The notes under the pieces are model-generated. The model had not been told where the DNA came from, made no database searches, and was given only the letters and a program-made list of their open reading frames with translations. DNA of 63,585 nt from Sphaeroforma sirkka. Taxonomy: Eukaryota > Opisthokonta > Ichthyosporea > Ichthyophonida. This document shows positions 1 to 22,830 of this stretch, one piece after another. The position numbers and the translations under genes were made by a program. The stretch is taken from NCBI GenBank assembly GCA_001586965.3, contig LUCW03002048.1, forward strand, positions 1 to 63,585, read 5' to 3'. Every line of letters begins with the position of its first letter. Position 1 is the stretch's first letter.

Positions 1-350
1 AGATAACATATTGGTATTTAATTGTATCTAAAATAATTTAATACAAAGGGTAGATGGAAATTTTATTTAGTAGTAGCCAATGTATTAACTTGACTTACGT
101 TCTTATGTTCATTTACAAATTAGGGCAAGTGGTCAGTGAACACTTAGTAAGTTCTTAGTGAAAATTATTTAATAAAGAACAGCTAGAGGTACGGTCCTGT
201 GTGATCGAGGATATTAAGTCTCTTACCAAAAAAAGGCAGTCCCGATCATTCTTGCACAAGTTTACCACTGCTAAATCCTAACTGACTTAAATTGTGTTTT
301 AGTTTATAACATAGTTTAAAACATGGAAAGATCTAATCGAAGTTCACATA
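1..350 (+). repeat. Left LTR (partial)
   Basis: This stretch matches 6967-7515 with scattered substitutions and small indels. Shared blocks include the segment with ATTAACTTGACTTACGTT, the segment AATAAAGAACAGCTAGAGG and the segment CACTGCTAAATCCTAACTG. Similarity fades at about 350, where the two copies read cgaagttcacat and cgaagtttacac. The AATAAA at 172-177 is a candidate poly(A) signal inside the LTR. The left copy lacks about 200 bp that the right copy has, and its own start is probably beyond the window edge. Confidence 0.8.
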
Positions 351-538
351 TTTTTCAGTTATTTAGCAGTTACCGTAGTGTGTACTGTTTCTAGACTGTC
401 TAATAATTGCTTTACTATCCATCGACAGGACTGTAAGTATTCTTATACTCACCTTATAGTGGCTATACTACTAAAAGCAAGCTACACGCTAGCTACTAAA
501 CCTAGACCTTATTAATTTTCCTGTTCTTGAGGGTTACT

Positions 539-2080
539 ATGGCTAAGGAAAATTTAAAGGAAGGGGAGCCGCCAGCTCTAAGCCTGCTAAGCCTGTTGAG
601 GTTCCTGAGGTTACTGGGGACACTGGTCCGTCTGGTACTGAGCCTGCCGCCCGCTGAAGCTATAGGGGACGCCGTTTCTGAGCTTGGTTCTGATGAAAAC
701 TCTGAGGATGACTCGTCGGATCCTAAAGCCTTGGAAGATGAGGTTTCAACTACCGCGGAAAGGCTCGCCAGCGTCCGTGTATCTCCTAGTAGTGCAGCCC
801 AGGGCATCAGCTCGCCATCTAACCGCGAAAAGTCAGATATTGGAAAGATATATCTCCGAACAAGTGGAGGAATCGTCTCGAGATCGACGGTTTGATTACT
901 ACTGAAAGTCAGCCCAATCCACCTATCAACAAGGATGGCGGCTTTCCATTTCGTGAAAATTTCATTGCGTGCCTCGCCACTGAATGCCTCGCCACCGAAT
1001 GTTGGGGCGGAAGGCGTGAATGTTGGGGACGCCATAACTCGACAACGAGTGGTTGGATCTTCTCAATCTCGACGCCATTTGAAACCGCAAAGAAGCGCTT
1101 GTAAAGGAGCTAGCCGCAGCAGCAGTTTCTGATCCTTCGATCTTATCCCACGTGGCCGATATACTTCCTATACCGAAAAAAAAAAATTCCGAGCCGGGGT
1201 TGAACCTGAACCTACTGGGTCCTCAGTATGTTTACCACTGAGCCAGTTACCGCTGGTGAAGAGGTAAAACCTCAAAATTTAACCTCTATAGCTCTGAAGC
1301 TACAATCGACCATCCTCTCGACAAACCTAACCCTGTCAGAGGCTATGATCGTATGGAACTCGATGAGGCTTACCATCCTCATAACATCGATCCTCATTTG
1401 CCAACTAACCCTGGTAATCACGACTTTTGCAATTGTTATACCAGTACCTCACTAGAGAGTACCCGCTCTAGCACTGAAGACGAGGAAGTGAGAACCAGAC
1501 AACAACGTCTCAGGCTATTACGTTCTGGTATGCAAGTCCTTGAGGACCGTCTATTGAATGACTCTGACCTTGACGATAGGAAAGCGGATAACATTCGCTA
1601 TCTAATCGATAACAAGAGAAAGGAAATAGACACCATCTTGGCACTAGCAGCCCGTAGCACTGAGCATGAGCCTCGTGAACACTTAGAACCAAGCTTTATA
1701 AAGCAGCTAGGTAACGCGCAGGCTGAGGTCGATTTCTCTACTAATGAGAGTACAGTGGAGACACTGAAGGCCTTCGACCAACTTAAAGAGTCTGCCAGCC
1801 TTAAGGATAAGCAGATGATGAATGCCTTTATTCATTTCTGTGAGCCAGGTGAATGGCGAACTATCTTGAAGGCTCATGAGCCCAACTGGAAAGCCCTACC
1901 CTGGCACCAGTTGCGTGATAATATACTTAACACCTTTTTTTGAAGATGCACGTGACCGTGAACTTCTAGAGTCTCGCAAGTTCTTTGCGAACGATACCAC
2001 TATTCGAGGTGCTCTAGCTCATATGACACATATGAATACTGGATGGGTGGTCGTACCTATACTGGCGAATATTTATTAAT
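539..2080 (+). pseudogene. Broken gag region of the LTR element
   Basis: A start at 539 opens a frame with Lys/Glu/Pro-rich sequence that changes frame near 650 into an acidic Ser/Glu/Asp-rich stretch (to about 895). The best gag-like piece is 1353-1943: a charged, helix-forming segment ending in a tryptophan-rich block with GEWRTILKAHEPNWK, reminiscent of a retroelement capsid. The frame breaks at 1943 after a T-run. I recognise this as gag from its position and composition, not from a firm family motif. It cannot be translated intact. Confidence 0.6.
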
Positions 2081-2360
2081 TTGTCAGATGATGGAGACTC
2101 TGGGAGCTAACCTCTTAAGAAAGTCAATGATGACATCATCGCCTATGGTGATTTGCGATCTATGCCTTGGTCTGTCTTTGAGAAGATAGTACACAAGCAT
2201 ACCAATTCCTCTACTAGAGTACTTAGTACCACGAGCTACACCCAGCCCACTAAGCGAAACGCAGTAGAGACTAATACTGCGCGTAGTACTAAGAAACCTC
2301 GCACTACTACTGGAGGGGGGTACTGGCTCTACTTCTACCGAACCGAAAGGTGATAAGAAG

Positions 2361-2582
2361 GTGAGAGCGCCTTGCAAGAAGTGTGGTTACAACCTCACAA
2401 AACGTAATGGCAAGTGGAATGGTAGACACGACCCTGTTAAGTGTGCACCAGGCAAGCCAGATTTTGGACACTATATGAAAGAGTGTGCTACTTGCAAGGG
2501 TACTATCGGTTGGCACAAAGAGGATTGCAAGGACTTACCGGACGTCCAAGTTAGCACTGACAGTACCATATGTTTGCACTAG
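2361..2582 (+). pseudogene. Nucleocapsid-like zinc knuckle segment
   Basis: A short open frame holds CKKC near its start and, about 35 residues later, CATCKGTIGWHKEDC. The latter has the C-x2-C-x6-H-x3-C spacing of a retroelement zinc knuckle, somewhat looser than the usual C-x2-C-x4-H-x4-C. It is Lys/Arg-rich and lies between the capsid-like and protease-like pieces, as expected for a nucleocapsid that packages the element's RNA. It is cut off from the capsid by a frameshift. Confidence 0.6.
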
Positions 2583-2657
2583 AGCAAGATTATGAGAAAA
2601 TGTTCAATAAAATCCATACCAAAGGAGATGAACGTATCTTTCAAGCAGTTTTCGTAA

Positions 2658-2954
2658 ATGGAGAAAAAAGTTATGGCACTATTTGATCCAGGGGCTGAAG
2701 TCTCTGCTATCTCATGCCGAGTAGCCTACGCTACAAATATGGCTGTCCATAACGAAACAACTGATTTAATCTTGGGAAATGGCAAAGTTACTACTTGCGA
2801 ACAAGCCATTGACTATGCACACATAATGCTGTCAGATAGAAGAGAAGTAAAGACTCACCTAATCGTTACTGACATGTCTCAGAAATACGATTTAATTATA
2901 GGTATGACTGATCTTCTCAGTTTAGGTATAACACTCACTCACTGGTCTGCCTAA
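2658..2954 (+). pseudogene. Retropepsin-like aspartic protease segment
   Basis: A 98-residue frame contains ALFDPGAEVSAIS, which fits the active-site pattern D-[ST]-G-A of retroviral-type aspartic proteases except that Pro replaces Ser/Thr. Downstream, YDLIIGMTDLLSLGI matches the conserved hydrophobic I-I-G-x-D-x-L flap-side motif. Size and position between zinc knuckle and RT fit. The family acts as a homodimer cleaving the polyprotein. The D-P-G variant may be an inactivating change or a lineage trait. Confidence 0.8.
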
Positions 2955-2991
2955 TGGGCTAGACCCGAATAAAGATCAGTCAGATGATAAT

Positions 2992-4002
2992 ATGTTTAAG
3001 ATACCTAAACCTCCGGAAGGTGAAGCAAAAGATATGATTCCGCACTTCACCGATATAATTATGGACTTAATTATACAAAACAGGAAGATTGCAATAACTG
3101 GCTGGTGTATGTTTGAGTTCTCTAATGGGTACGTTAGACTTGACTCAACAAACGTCGACTTCTCTAAGTTAAAGTGTCCTTCACATAACTACGTTAGTTG
3201 GAGACACAAAGACATTGTCAAAACCCAAATCGAAGATTGGTTAAAACAGGGTCTAATTGAAATCAATTATGATGCAACCCCAGTTAACTTAGCTTTCTTA
3301 GCGGTCGATCAATATAAATCTGATGGAACGTTTAGTAAAACAAGAGTAGTACTAGACCTGTCGCCAATCAACAAACTAATTCCGCAACATAGTTTTCCCT
3401 TACCTAAGATAAGCGAGATACTACGCAAAATGGAGGGTGCGACTATCTTTTCCAAGATAGACTTAAAAGCTGCATTCCATCAACTACAGATATATGAGCC
3501 TCATAGGAAATACTTTTCCTTTACTTGGCAAGGTAAGAAGTACCAGTTTAAAGGTGCACCTGAAGGCTTACACATGTTACCTTCTTTCTTCCAACAAGTT
3601 ATGATGGAACTATTTGCGGACCTGTCGTATAACGTATCAGTCTATTTAGATGATATAGTTATCTTTACAAAGACAGCACATGAACATGCTAAACTCGTTA
3701 AAGAAGTCTTAAACCGACTTAATCATGCTAAACTTAAGATTAACGAAGACAAGTGTTCTTTCGCTAAAGATACTATACACTTACTTGGCTACAAAGTATC
3801 TGCAGCAGGGGTGGAAATTGATCCTGGCAAGAAACAGTTTCTGTTGGATTTATCAACACCAATTACTGGAAGAGATGTGAACTCTGTGTGTGGGTTTGTT
3901 AACTTCTTTCTCGGATTCGGTACCGCATCTTTCTCATACTTACTTAAAGCCTTTCAGTCACCTACGGCTGCACAAAGGACCTTTGGGAAAGCTTTGGACT
4001 AA
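2992..4002 (+). pseudogene. Reverse transcriptase (Ty3-type)
   Basis: This 336-codon frame carries the RT fingers/palm: the motif IDLKAAFHQ with its catalytic Asp, the block FKGAPEGLHMLPSFFQQVM, and the catalytic YLDDIVIFTK with the paired aspartates. The connection LLGYKVSAAGVEIDP follows. The region is close to full length for the RT core, but the frame is lost near 3950, where the thumb/RNase H continues in another frame (3890-4333). Catalytic residues are intact, so the decay may be recent. Confidence 0.95.
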
Positions 4003-4333
4003 AGAATGTGATGATGCATTTAAACTAGTCAAAAGTAAAGTAATGGACGCACCCATCATGCAGTACCATGTGGATGGTGTCCCCATTCAAGTAGCAACCG
4101 ACGCTTCAGATCGAGCGGTAGGTGGAGTGCTATACCAAACGATAAATGGTAAACCACGTTACATACAATTCTTTAGCATGAGTTATAATAAGAGTCAAAG
4201 GAATTACCCTACCGTTAAACAAGAGCTCCTTGCTATAGTTACTGCGCTAAGACAGTTTAAAGACTGCCTTTATGGAAGTTACTTCACTGTCGCCTGTGAT
4301 CAAAAGTCTTTAACATATTTAAAAAAGACATGA
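3960..4333 (+). pseudogene. RNase H domain of the LTR element
   Basis: In the frame that takes over from RT, the sequence reads IQVATDASDRAVGGVLYQ (first catalytic Asp of RNase H in TDAS), then YPTVKQELLAIVTALRQF (catalytic Glu in KQE) and VACDQKSLTYL (third catalytic Asp in CDQ). These are the D-E-D motifs of Ty3-type RNase H, which removes RNA from the cDNA hybrid. A run of A at 4320-4326 causes a break, after which HIPGIHNHLPDMLS-like sequence in another frame (about 4395-4440) continues the expected C-terminus (IPG..N..AD..S). Confidence 0.9.
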
Positions 4334-4536
4334 ACCCTGATTCACAGTTGGTGAGCCGCTGGCATGACATTATTGCCAAGTTCGCTTTTAATATAACACA
4401 CATACCAGGAATACATAACCATCTTCCTGACATGCTCTCTCTCGACTTGTGCCCGACTACCAGAAAACAGTCAAGGAGTTATTAGCAACCAATTGGATGC
4501 TAAATAAGAAATGGTTTAACCTCGCTCAATCACGAT

Positions 4537-4836
4537 ATGGGTCCATTTACTGTTGATATGTTCGCCGCAGAACATAACAAACAGGTTTCTGAATATAGGT
4601 CGTTGACTCATCCTAAAGGTGATGCATTTCAGCTTGACTTATCAAAGCATAATGCGTGGGCTAACCCACCTTGTCAACTTATCGCACAGTTGTTAAATTA
4701 TGTTAATATTAGTAAATCTACCATTACGATGTGTTGTCCCTTACGTAACTCCGACCCATGGACACGTGATTTAATTAATATAATTCAAGACGAACCTATT
4801 TATGTCGACCGTGAAACCGACACGTTTTTGTATTAG
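4537..4836 (+). pseudogene. Methyltransferase-like (DIRS/DAM-type) module
   Basis: A 99-codon frame reads FTVDMFAAEHNKQVSEY, then GDAFQLDLSKHNAWANPPCQLI, then TITMCCPLRNSDPWTRDLI. The pattern D-x-F-A ... N ... DAF ... W-x-N-P-P-x-x-L-I ... P ... W is the one seen after RNase H in DIRS-like retroelements, where it is described as a Dam-like N6-adenine methyltransferase domain; NPP matches the [DN]PP[YFW] catalytic box, but with Cys in place of the aromatic residue. Here it sits between RNase H and integrase of a Ty3-order element. The similarity is recalled by motif, not by a search; activity is doubtful. Confidence 0.6.
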
Positions 4837-5051
4837 GGATCCTATTCTATTAAGAAGACACCTTGGAAACACACCATTGTTTGTCGCATCGGTCCTGCAG
4901 GTACCACTAAGTGGAAACCCTCAACCGAATTCTTAGCTAAACTAGAGGTCTAAAGAGTTTGAACAAAAGCTCAAGACTCGTACAACACATGCACCCAACA
5001 AGATTGCAGTCGAGGTAATGCCGATTGAAACGGCATTAGATCGTAAAAAAC

Positions 5052-6793
5052 ATGGAACTAGCTAAGGCCATGGATCAAAGACTCAAAACTCTAAGAGAAC
5101 CTGAAGCTCGCACTCAACTACTTAAAGCGCTGCTTAAAGAACAGCCAGGAGTTGCGAAACAACTGAAGAAGATACTTCAACAATCCAATGTTGTCAATTA
5201 TGTATCTCAGGACTCTACCCTCCTGATACTGAGGTTGCCCTTTCCAACAGGACTATGGTTCATCCAGCCAGCGTTACGCAGAATCTGACTGACTTAGAGG
5301 AGCTCGAAAGTAGAGTTAAAATTATACATAATTTAACGCATCGAGCATATGAGCATACTTATAAAATGACTATTCGTGCAGGGCTTGATCACCCGGCGCT
5401 GAAAGAAACCATACGTGAAGTATACCGACGCTGTACTGATTGTGAAAAGAACCAGATCAAGCGATACGGTTGGGCACCCTAAAAAAAGTGTGACAGAAGA
5501 CCAACCGATGCGCCGAGTCATAGTCGATTTGGTTAAACTCCCGCGATCCAAGCATACTGGCGATGTATATATCTGTCATTTCTTATGTGTGGCTTCGGGC
5601 TATAACTTGCTTTATGCAATACCGAACAAACGTCCACAAACAGTGGCAGAATTATGCTATCACGTCTTTAATGACTTCGGTTTCCCCGAGTACTATGTTC
5701 TGATAACGGTAGTGAGTTTTGTACCGACGTAATGGAGGCACTTATACTCGTATCAGGCATGACCCGTAAGCGTGGTGTTCCTTATAAACCTCAAACGCAG
5801 GGTGCAAATGAGACACGTCATAGAGAACTAAAGAAGCTATTATATACCGCACTAGATGACGTTGATGATGTGTGGCCTTATCATTTGAAATGGGTTCAGA
5901 CTCAAATGAATAACTGCATGAATCCTCAAACTGGAACACTCCCGTTTCACTATTTCTTTGGCCGCTATAGTGAATTACAAGCAACGTTTGATAAAACTGC
6001 GCCCGAGAAACACGCTACCCCGTGGCTACAAAAGATCGAGCATATGCAGAACGTTGTTTACCCCTGTTTACTCGAGCACAAGAATCGCGTCCTACTTAAA
6101 GCGTATGACCGATGGAATAACACTAAGAACATTGTTCAGTTCAAAGTCGGCGATTACGTTAACATTATAATTCGAAACGCCAACGTTACCGAACTCTCTT
6201 CTAAGACGATAGGACCTTTTGTTATTTCCTACCATGATGAGAAGAGTGATACTTACGAAGTGAATAACATTGATGGTACTAGCGCAACCAATCTAGGCAC
6301 TCACCGTATCCCTACCTCCGAACTCTCATTCGCTCGCTCATTTGATTCTGATATACCAGTTATGGAGTCACAAGTCAAAGATATAATTGATAAAACATCC
6401 GAAGACGGTTACACTTACTACAAGACCCGTTTCATGGATGGGACAGTAGCTTGGCTAACCTCCGATGCATTTCGTGAATCTCGCGACTTTCTTCGTATCT
6501 TTAATAAGAAATGGAATAATCGTTTACATAAGAACACACGAGATAAACGAAAAGGGTTTCCTCAGGTGACTACAAACCCTGACGGATCTAAAATTCCCTA
6601 TTTGCCACCTACTTCCTACGTGACTAAACTTTCTGATCTGCTTACCAACAGTGCAGAAAATTGTTCAAACTTACTTACTAATGAAGAACAGCCTTTGGCT
6701 ATTACCTTACCAAATAATAAACGTAAGGCGCCTACATCGGAAATGGTTACTGGACCAAATACTAAACGACATAGAGTACAACATGAGTCTTGA
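5052..6793 (+). pseudogene. Integrase with chromodomain-like tail (broken)
   Basis: Three overlapping frames (5052-5482, 5415-5732, 5732-6793) hold the integrase. The first has the N-terminal zinc-binding part (HPALKETIREVYRRCTDCEK). The second has the catalytic core start (VIVDLVKLPRSK, first Asp). The third has YKPQTQGANETRHRELKKLL with the catalytic Glu of the D,D35E core. The expected second Asp region is garbled at the 5730 break. Residues near the end (VKDIIDKTSEDGYTYYKTRF followed by WL) look like the targeting chromodomain of some Ty3 elements. The last 353 codons are open and end in a Lys/Arg-rich tail. Confidence 0.85.
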
Positions 6794-6919
6794 ACTCGTA
6801 CATATAGGCACATACTTACTCGATAAGTCATGACCGAAACCGTTTTTACTTTGGTTTTCGCTTTACCAACTAGATCGTATCTTAACGTACGTTCGTAGTT
6901 CTAAAAGCTACTGGGGGCT

Positions 6920-7515
6920 ATGTAGAAATACGGCCTCCGGTCAGTCTAAAATATCAAGATCAATTGAGATAATACATTGGTTTTTATTTGTATTTTAAAT
7001 AATTTAGTACAAGCTCTTTTTCCAATATTTCCAAAGTGTTCTAAATTCACTTTGATGGCTCCAATAGCCTGAGTATTTGGTATGACTCATCTACTTGGAC
7101 CTATTGAGACATTAGTAGATGTAGGATATTATAAACTAAATTTTATAATCTCCGAACTACTACTTATAGATTTTGGTCTTCCCGCCAATCTCCAAAATCC
7201 AATAAGTCTTTTTCTTTTTTTAACTTTTCTTCAGATGGAACTTTATTTATATCAGCTAATGTATTAACGTGACTTACGTTGTTATGTCTATTTACAAATT
7301 AGGCAAGTGGTCATGAACACTTAGTACTTCTAGTGAAAATTATTCAATAAAGAACAGCTAGAGGTACGCCCTGTGTGATCGAGGATATTTAGGCTCTTAA
7401 CAAGAGGCAGTCCCGATCATTCTGACACAAGCTACCACTGCTAAATCCTAACTGACTAAATTGTATTTTAGTTTAATATAGTTTGAAACCTAGTAATTTC
7501 CATCGAAGTTTACAC
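6920..7515 (+). repeat. Right LTR with about 200 bp of extra sequence
   Basis: It matches the left LTR from 6967 on. Between about 7012 and 7232 it holds about 200 bp with no counterpart on the left. The downstream half (7233-7500) aligns well, including the AATAAAGAACAGC segment. The difference between the two copies and their many substitutions show that the insertion is old or that the two LTRs have recombined. The exact LTR borders are not clear because no obvious TG..CA ends or target-site duplication are visible. Confidence 0.75.
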
Positions 7516-8718
7516 CCTGAAGATTTTAAGGAGGACTTTATGAAGAAATCTCCGAAGTCTTGGGATCGATTCAAGTCATACATCCGGGGCATCCGTCAGT
7601 TCGTCAATGATGAGAACAATGGACGCCAGAAACGCTTAGCACCGGCACATCCTTAGGCTGGCAGACGTGTAGAAGTTTCGGGACTGCTAATGAATTTTCG
7701 AGACTCTTCGGTACCCTGAATTTTGGCAGGTCCTGAATGATGAGTCATGATTCTAGAAATTCGCATTGGGTTTTTATTTCAAGGCCCAAACCAGGGTTAA
7801 TCGTATATAACCAGGCCCTGATGATTTTTGCGTGTCATTCTCACGGGTCATACTTAATTGTCTATGTATATTCACGAACAAAGCAAGAGTGTCTACGAAT
7901 ATACATAGACGATGACGCCATGAGAAAGTTCGATAACTTCGTAGCAGAGGGTTCTCTAGGCCTGTGCCTTTCCCTCTCACTACGAGTGTTAGAGTTATAG
8001 TTAATAGCCCAGGATGTTAGTAGTACAAGTTCGTTCGGGAATAGATAGAGATAGGTCCCGGCGGACTATAAAAGCAGTCCACGTCCAGCGCTAGAGTGGA
8101 GACTTTCACTAAGAACATAAGGAAAACAAGGACGAAGAGGACCAAAGACTGCTTATATCGTAAACCTAAGAATAAAGCTATTCCTACCAATTTTGGGATT
8201 TTATGATTTTTTTTTGGCGCCAAAACTGTGATAATCATTTTTTGGGCCGACTTTTGGATTTGGAGTGTAAGGACCGAATTTTGGGAAATTCGAGGGACCT
8301 TAAATTTAAAAAAATAACAAATGAATATGAATATGTATGATCCAGAATGGTTGATTATACACTTTCAGTTTCCGCGGCGTTCCCATCCGTTCTTTATATG
8401 ATCGACCACACAAACAGTCCGGCGATTCTGTACTATAAATAGGTATTGTCTATGATTGGTTGCCATGGCATTGGTTTTCCTATATTTTTATAATAAAAAA
8501 AAAGAGTAAATTCAAACATGAAAATATTGATGTTTTAAAATAACTTGTATGTAAATAAATAGAGGTTTTACCTTTTAGATATTTATAGTGTGGATAAAGT
8601 ATATGAGATTTATGACCGTCCAAGATAGCCAAGTCTTTGCTACAGCGTGCACTTGTTCGGAAACACAATCATACATACATGTGCATACACACTTGTGCAC
8701 ACATGTTCTGCTCAGGAG
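7516..8718. other. Gene-poor relic DNA right of the LTR element
   Basis: A 38-codon basic reading frame at 7540-7656 begins 24 bases beyond the last LTR match; it may be transposon debris. The segment 7738-7830 resembles 39850-39920 (see dispersed repeat). The remainder is AT-rich with short open frames that look random. No gene is recognised. The 5' untranslated region or promoter of the golgin gene is expected at the right end, but no TATA box or initiator is evident. Confidence 0.5.
7738..7830 (+). repeat. Dispersed repeat, copy 1
   Basis: About 80 bp beginning gagtcatgattc and continuing through the block ending ccagggtta reappear at 39853-39920 in the same orientation with roughly one mismatch per five bases. 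The two copies are 32 kb apart, so this is a dispersed repeat, probably part of an old transposon. No coding potential is visible. Confidence 0.55.
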
Positions 8719-20768
<12,050 letters not shown>

Positions 20769-21150
20769 CGTTATGCTCATCCGTATTTCGGATGCACATC
20801 ACATTACCCTTGTAGACTGTGAAGCAGTTATACGAGATAGTTTTAACGTGAAGGCCCTATCCGTACCACCCATCCATAAGGCTTAGGCTGTATCATATAG
20901 CAAATGACTGTATGCTCACCTGTGATTTCCATGTACATGTTAATCACACACCCGTGCAGGCTGTCGCAGTTGTTGATCGCAAATGGTGTTAAGTTTGAAT
21001 CAATGTCGGCTACTAAGGGGACGACTATAGCGCATTCTGTGCCCAGCAAAGTCACGCAGAAGGTACCTATATGAATACTACACGTAGTGTGTAAGTGTAT
21101 ATATCTGATTACTACGCATAGTGCGTGAGTGTATCTGTCTGTCTATTACA
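20769..21150. other. Golgin 3' flank, no gene seen
   Basis: The stretch after the golgin stop has no convincing open frame on either strand. No clear AATAAA is visible close to the stop, which slightly weakens the choice of the last exon. Confidence 0.4.
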
Positions 21151-21159
21151 CTGATGGTG

Positions 21160-21880
21160 GCATGATTGTCGTATGATGGTCATATGATGGTTATATGATG
21201 GTCATATGATGGTCGTATGATGGTCGTATAACCGTCGTATGATGGTCATATAATTGTCGTATAATTGTCGCATGATGGTTGTATGATAGTTGTACAATTG
21301 CCGTCTGATTGTCGTATGATTGTCGTATGCATATGATGGTCGAAGAATTGTCGAAGAATTGTCCTATGATGGTCGAATGCGTATGATAGTCGTAGAATTG
21401 TCGTATGATGATTGTATGATGGTCGTATGCGTATGATAGTCGTATGATGGTCGTAGAATTGTCGTGTGAAGGTCGTATGATGGTTGTATGATGGTTGCCT
21501 AATTGTCGTATGATGGTCGTAAAATTGTCGTATGTTGATCATATAATTGTCGTATTATGGTTGTATGGTAGTCGTATAATGGTCGTGTGATGGTCGTATG
21601 ATGGTCGTATAGTGGTCGTATGATGGTTGTATGATGGTCGTATAATTTTCGTGTGATGGTCGTGTGATGGTCGCAAAATTGTCGTATGATGATCGTATAA
21701 TTGTCGTACGATGGTCGTATGATGGTCGTATGCGTATGTTAGTCGTGTGATGGTTGTATGGTGGTCGTATAATGGTCGTATAATGGTCGTATGATGGTCG
21801 TATTATTGTCGAATGCGTATGATGGTGGTCGTATAATGATTATATGATGGTCGTACGATTGTCGTACGGTGTAAGACCGG
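21160..21880. repeat. 11-bp satellite array
   Basis: About 65 diverged tandem copies of an 11-bp unit, consensus gtcgtatgatg, run for over 700 bp. Variants replace gatg with aattg or insert an extra cgtatg step. On the minus strand it gives spurious His/Thr/Ile/Arg-rich frames. The unit length is not a multiple of three. Confidence 0.95.
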
Positions 21881-22182
21881 TCGGCTTCGTGGACAGCTGT
21901 GTATATTGAGATACCACATCTTCTACAACAAGTGCCATCTATATCATACATACTTATATCAACATGAAAATGTTTGGACTATATCTTATATACCTACATT
22001 AATATGGATATGCGTGGACTATATCATATATAACTACATCATAATGGATGTGCGTGTACTACATATACCTGAGATCAACATGGACAAAGAGTCTGTCATG
22101 TATGCGCCACGCGTATGTGTATTGTTTGACAAATGCTCCACCAAAAGGTTTATTATGTACTTCCATATACCCGCCCCGCGCA

Positions 22183-22310
22183 CTATATTAATGCGAATTA
22201 GTTTAACTTATTAGTCTGAATACTCTACGCCTACTCACATGCGTGCACCACATTAATGTGAATTAGTTTCACTTATTAGTCTGAATACACTATGCCTTCT
22301 AACGTGCATG
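22183..22310. repeat. Tandem duplication of about 65 bp
   Basis: The block beginning cgcactatattaatgcgaatt recurs at 22246 with a few changes; both contain cttattagtctgaata. Confidence 0.8.
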
Positions 22311-22479
22311 TATCTCCACTTTGTATTCAATCAGGATGCTGCGGGACAGCCGATACCAGCAATACCGGTCGTTTAACTGGTCAGATATCTAGACCACTCA
22401 TGAGAGCAGCTTAGAGCTCACATGGCAACATACAGTGAAGTAAGCGAAGCTACGTGAAAGTAATAAATGGAGATGCTAC

Positions 22480-22830
22480 GAGTGTCTGTATAAAGATACA
22501 CTTGTTACTTCTACACTAGGTGGGTGTGTCTGTATAAATATACACTTGTTACTTCTACACTAGGTGGATGTGTCTGTATAAAGATACACTTGTTACTTCT
22601 ATACTAAGTGTACACTCGGTGGGTGTGTTGCCTTGTTGCGCTTGTATGGACACAATGCTATTGCCGTTGAGCAGAAGTACGTGTCGAGTGGTCCAGACAT
22701 GCCCAAAAATTCAAGGAGATGATATCATTCTAACTACTACCATCAACAAATCAAGGAGAAGATATCGTTCTAATTGCTACCTAAAACAAATCAAGGAGAT
22801 GATATCATTCTAACTACTACCTGCAATCCC
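22480..22830. repeat. Two short tandem arrays (x3 each)
   Basis: A unit with tgtctgtataaagatacac occurs three times at 22483-22610. A second unit with aatcaaggagatgatatc occurs three times at 22710-22820. A longer similarity (segments with gagagcagc, then agctcacatgg or ggctcgcatgg) links 22405-22430 to 22868-22892. No gene is seen. Confidence 0.8.

Larger units (their letters stand above)
1..7515 (+). mobile_element. Degenerate Ty3-like LTR retrotransposon
   Basis: Two related flanks (about 1-350 and 6920-7515) enclose gag-, protease-, reverse transcriptase-, RNase H- and integrase-like reading frames, all on the plus strand and in the Ty3 order with integrase last. The frames are interrupted by at least six frameshifts or stops (near 650, 1345, 1943, 3950, 4333, 5470, 5730), so the copy cannot make its polyprotein. 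A G-run just before the right LTR (near 6911-6916) could be the polypurine tract. The left LTR probably begins outside the window. An extra methyltransferase-like segment lies between RNase H and integrase. The domain order is seen directly; the Ty3 assignment follows from the YLDDI motif and the late integrase. Confidence 0.9.

Noticed and set aside
502..1035. 177-codon Ser-rich minus-strand frame
   Set aside because: Antisense to the gag region of the retroelement; the plus strand carries the element's sense genes.
21160..21880. Possible CRISPR-like array
   Set aside because: The 11-bp units are contiguous without unique spacers, and the DNA is eukaryotic.
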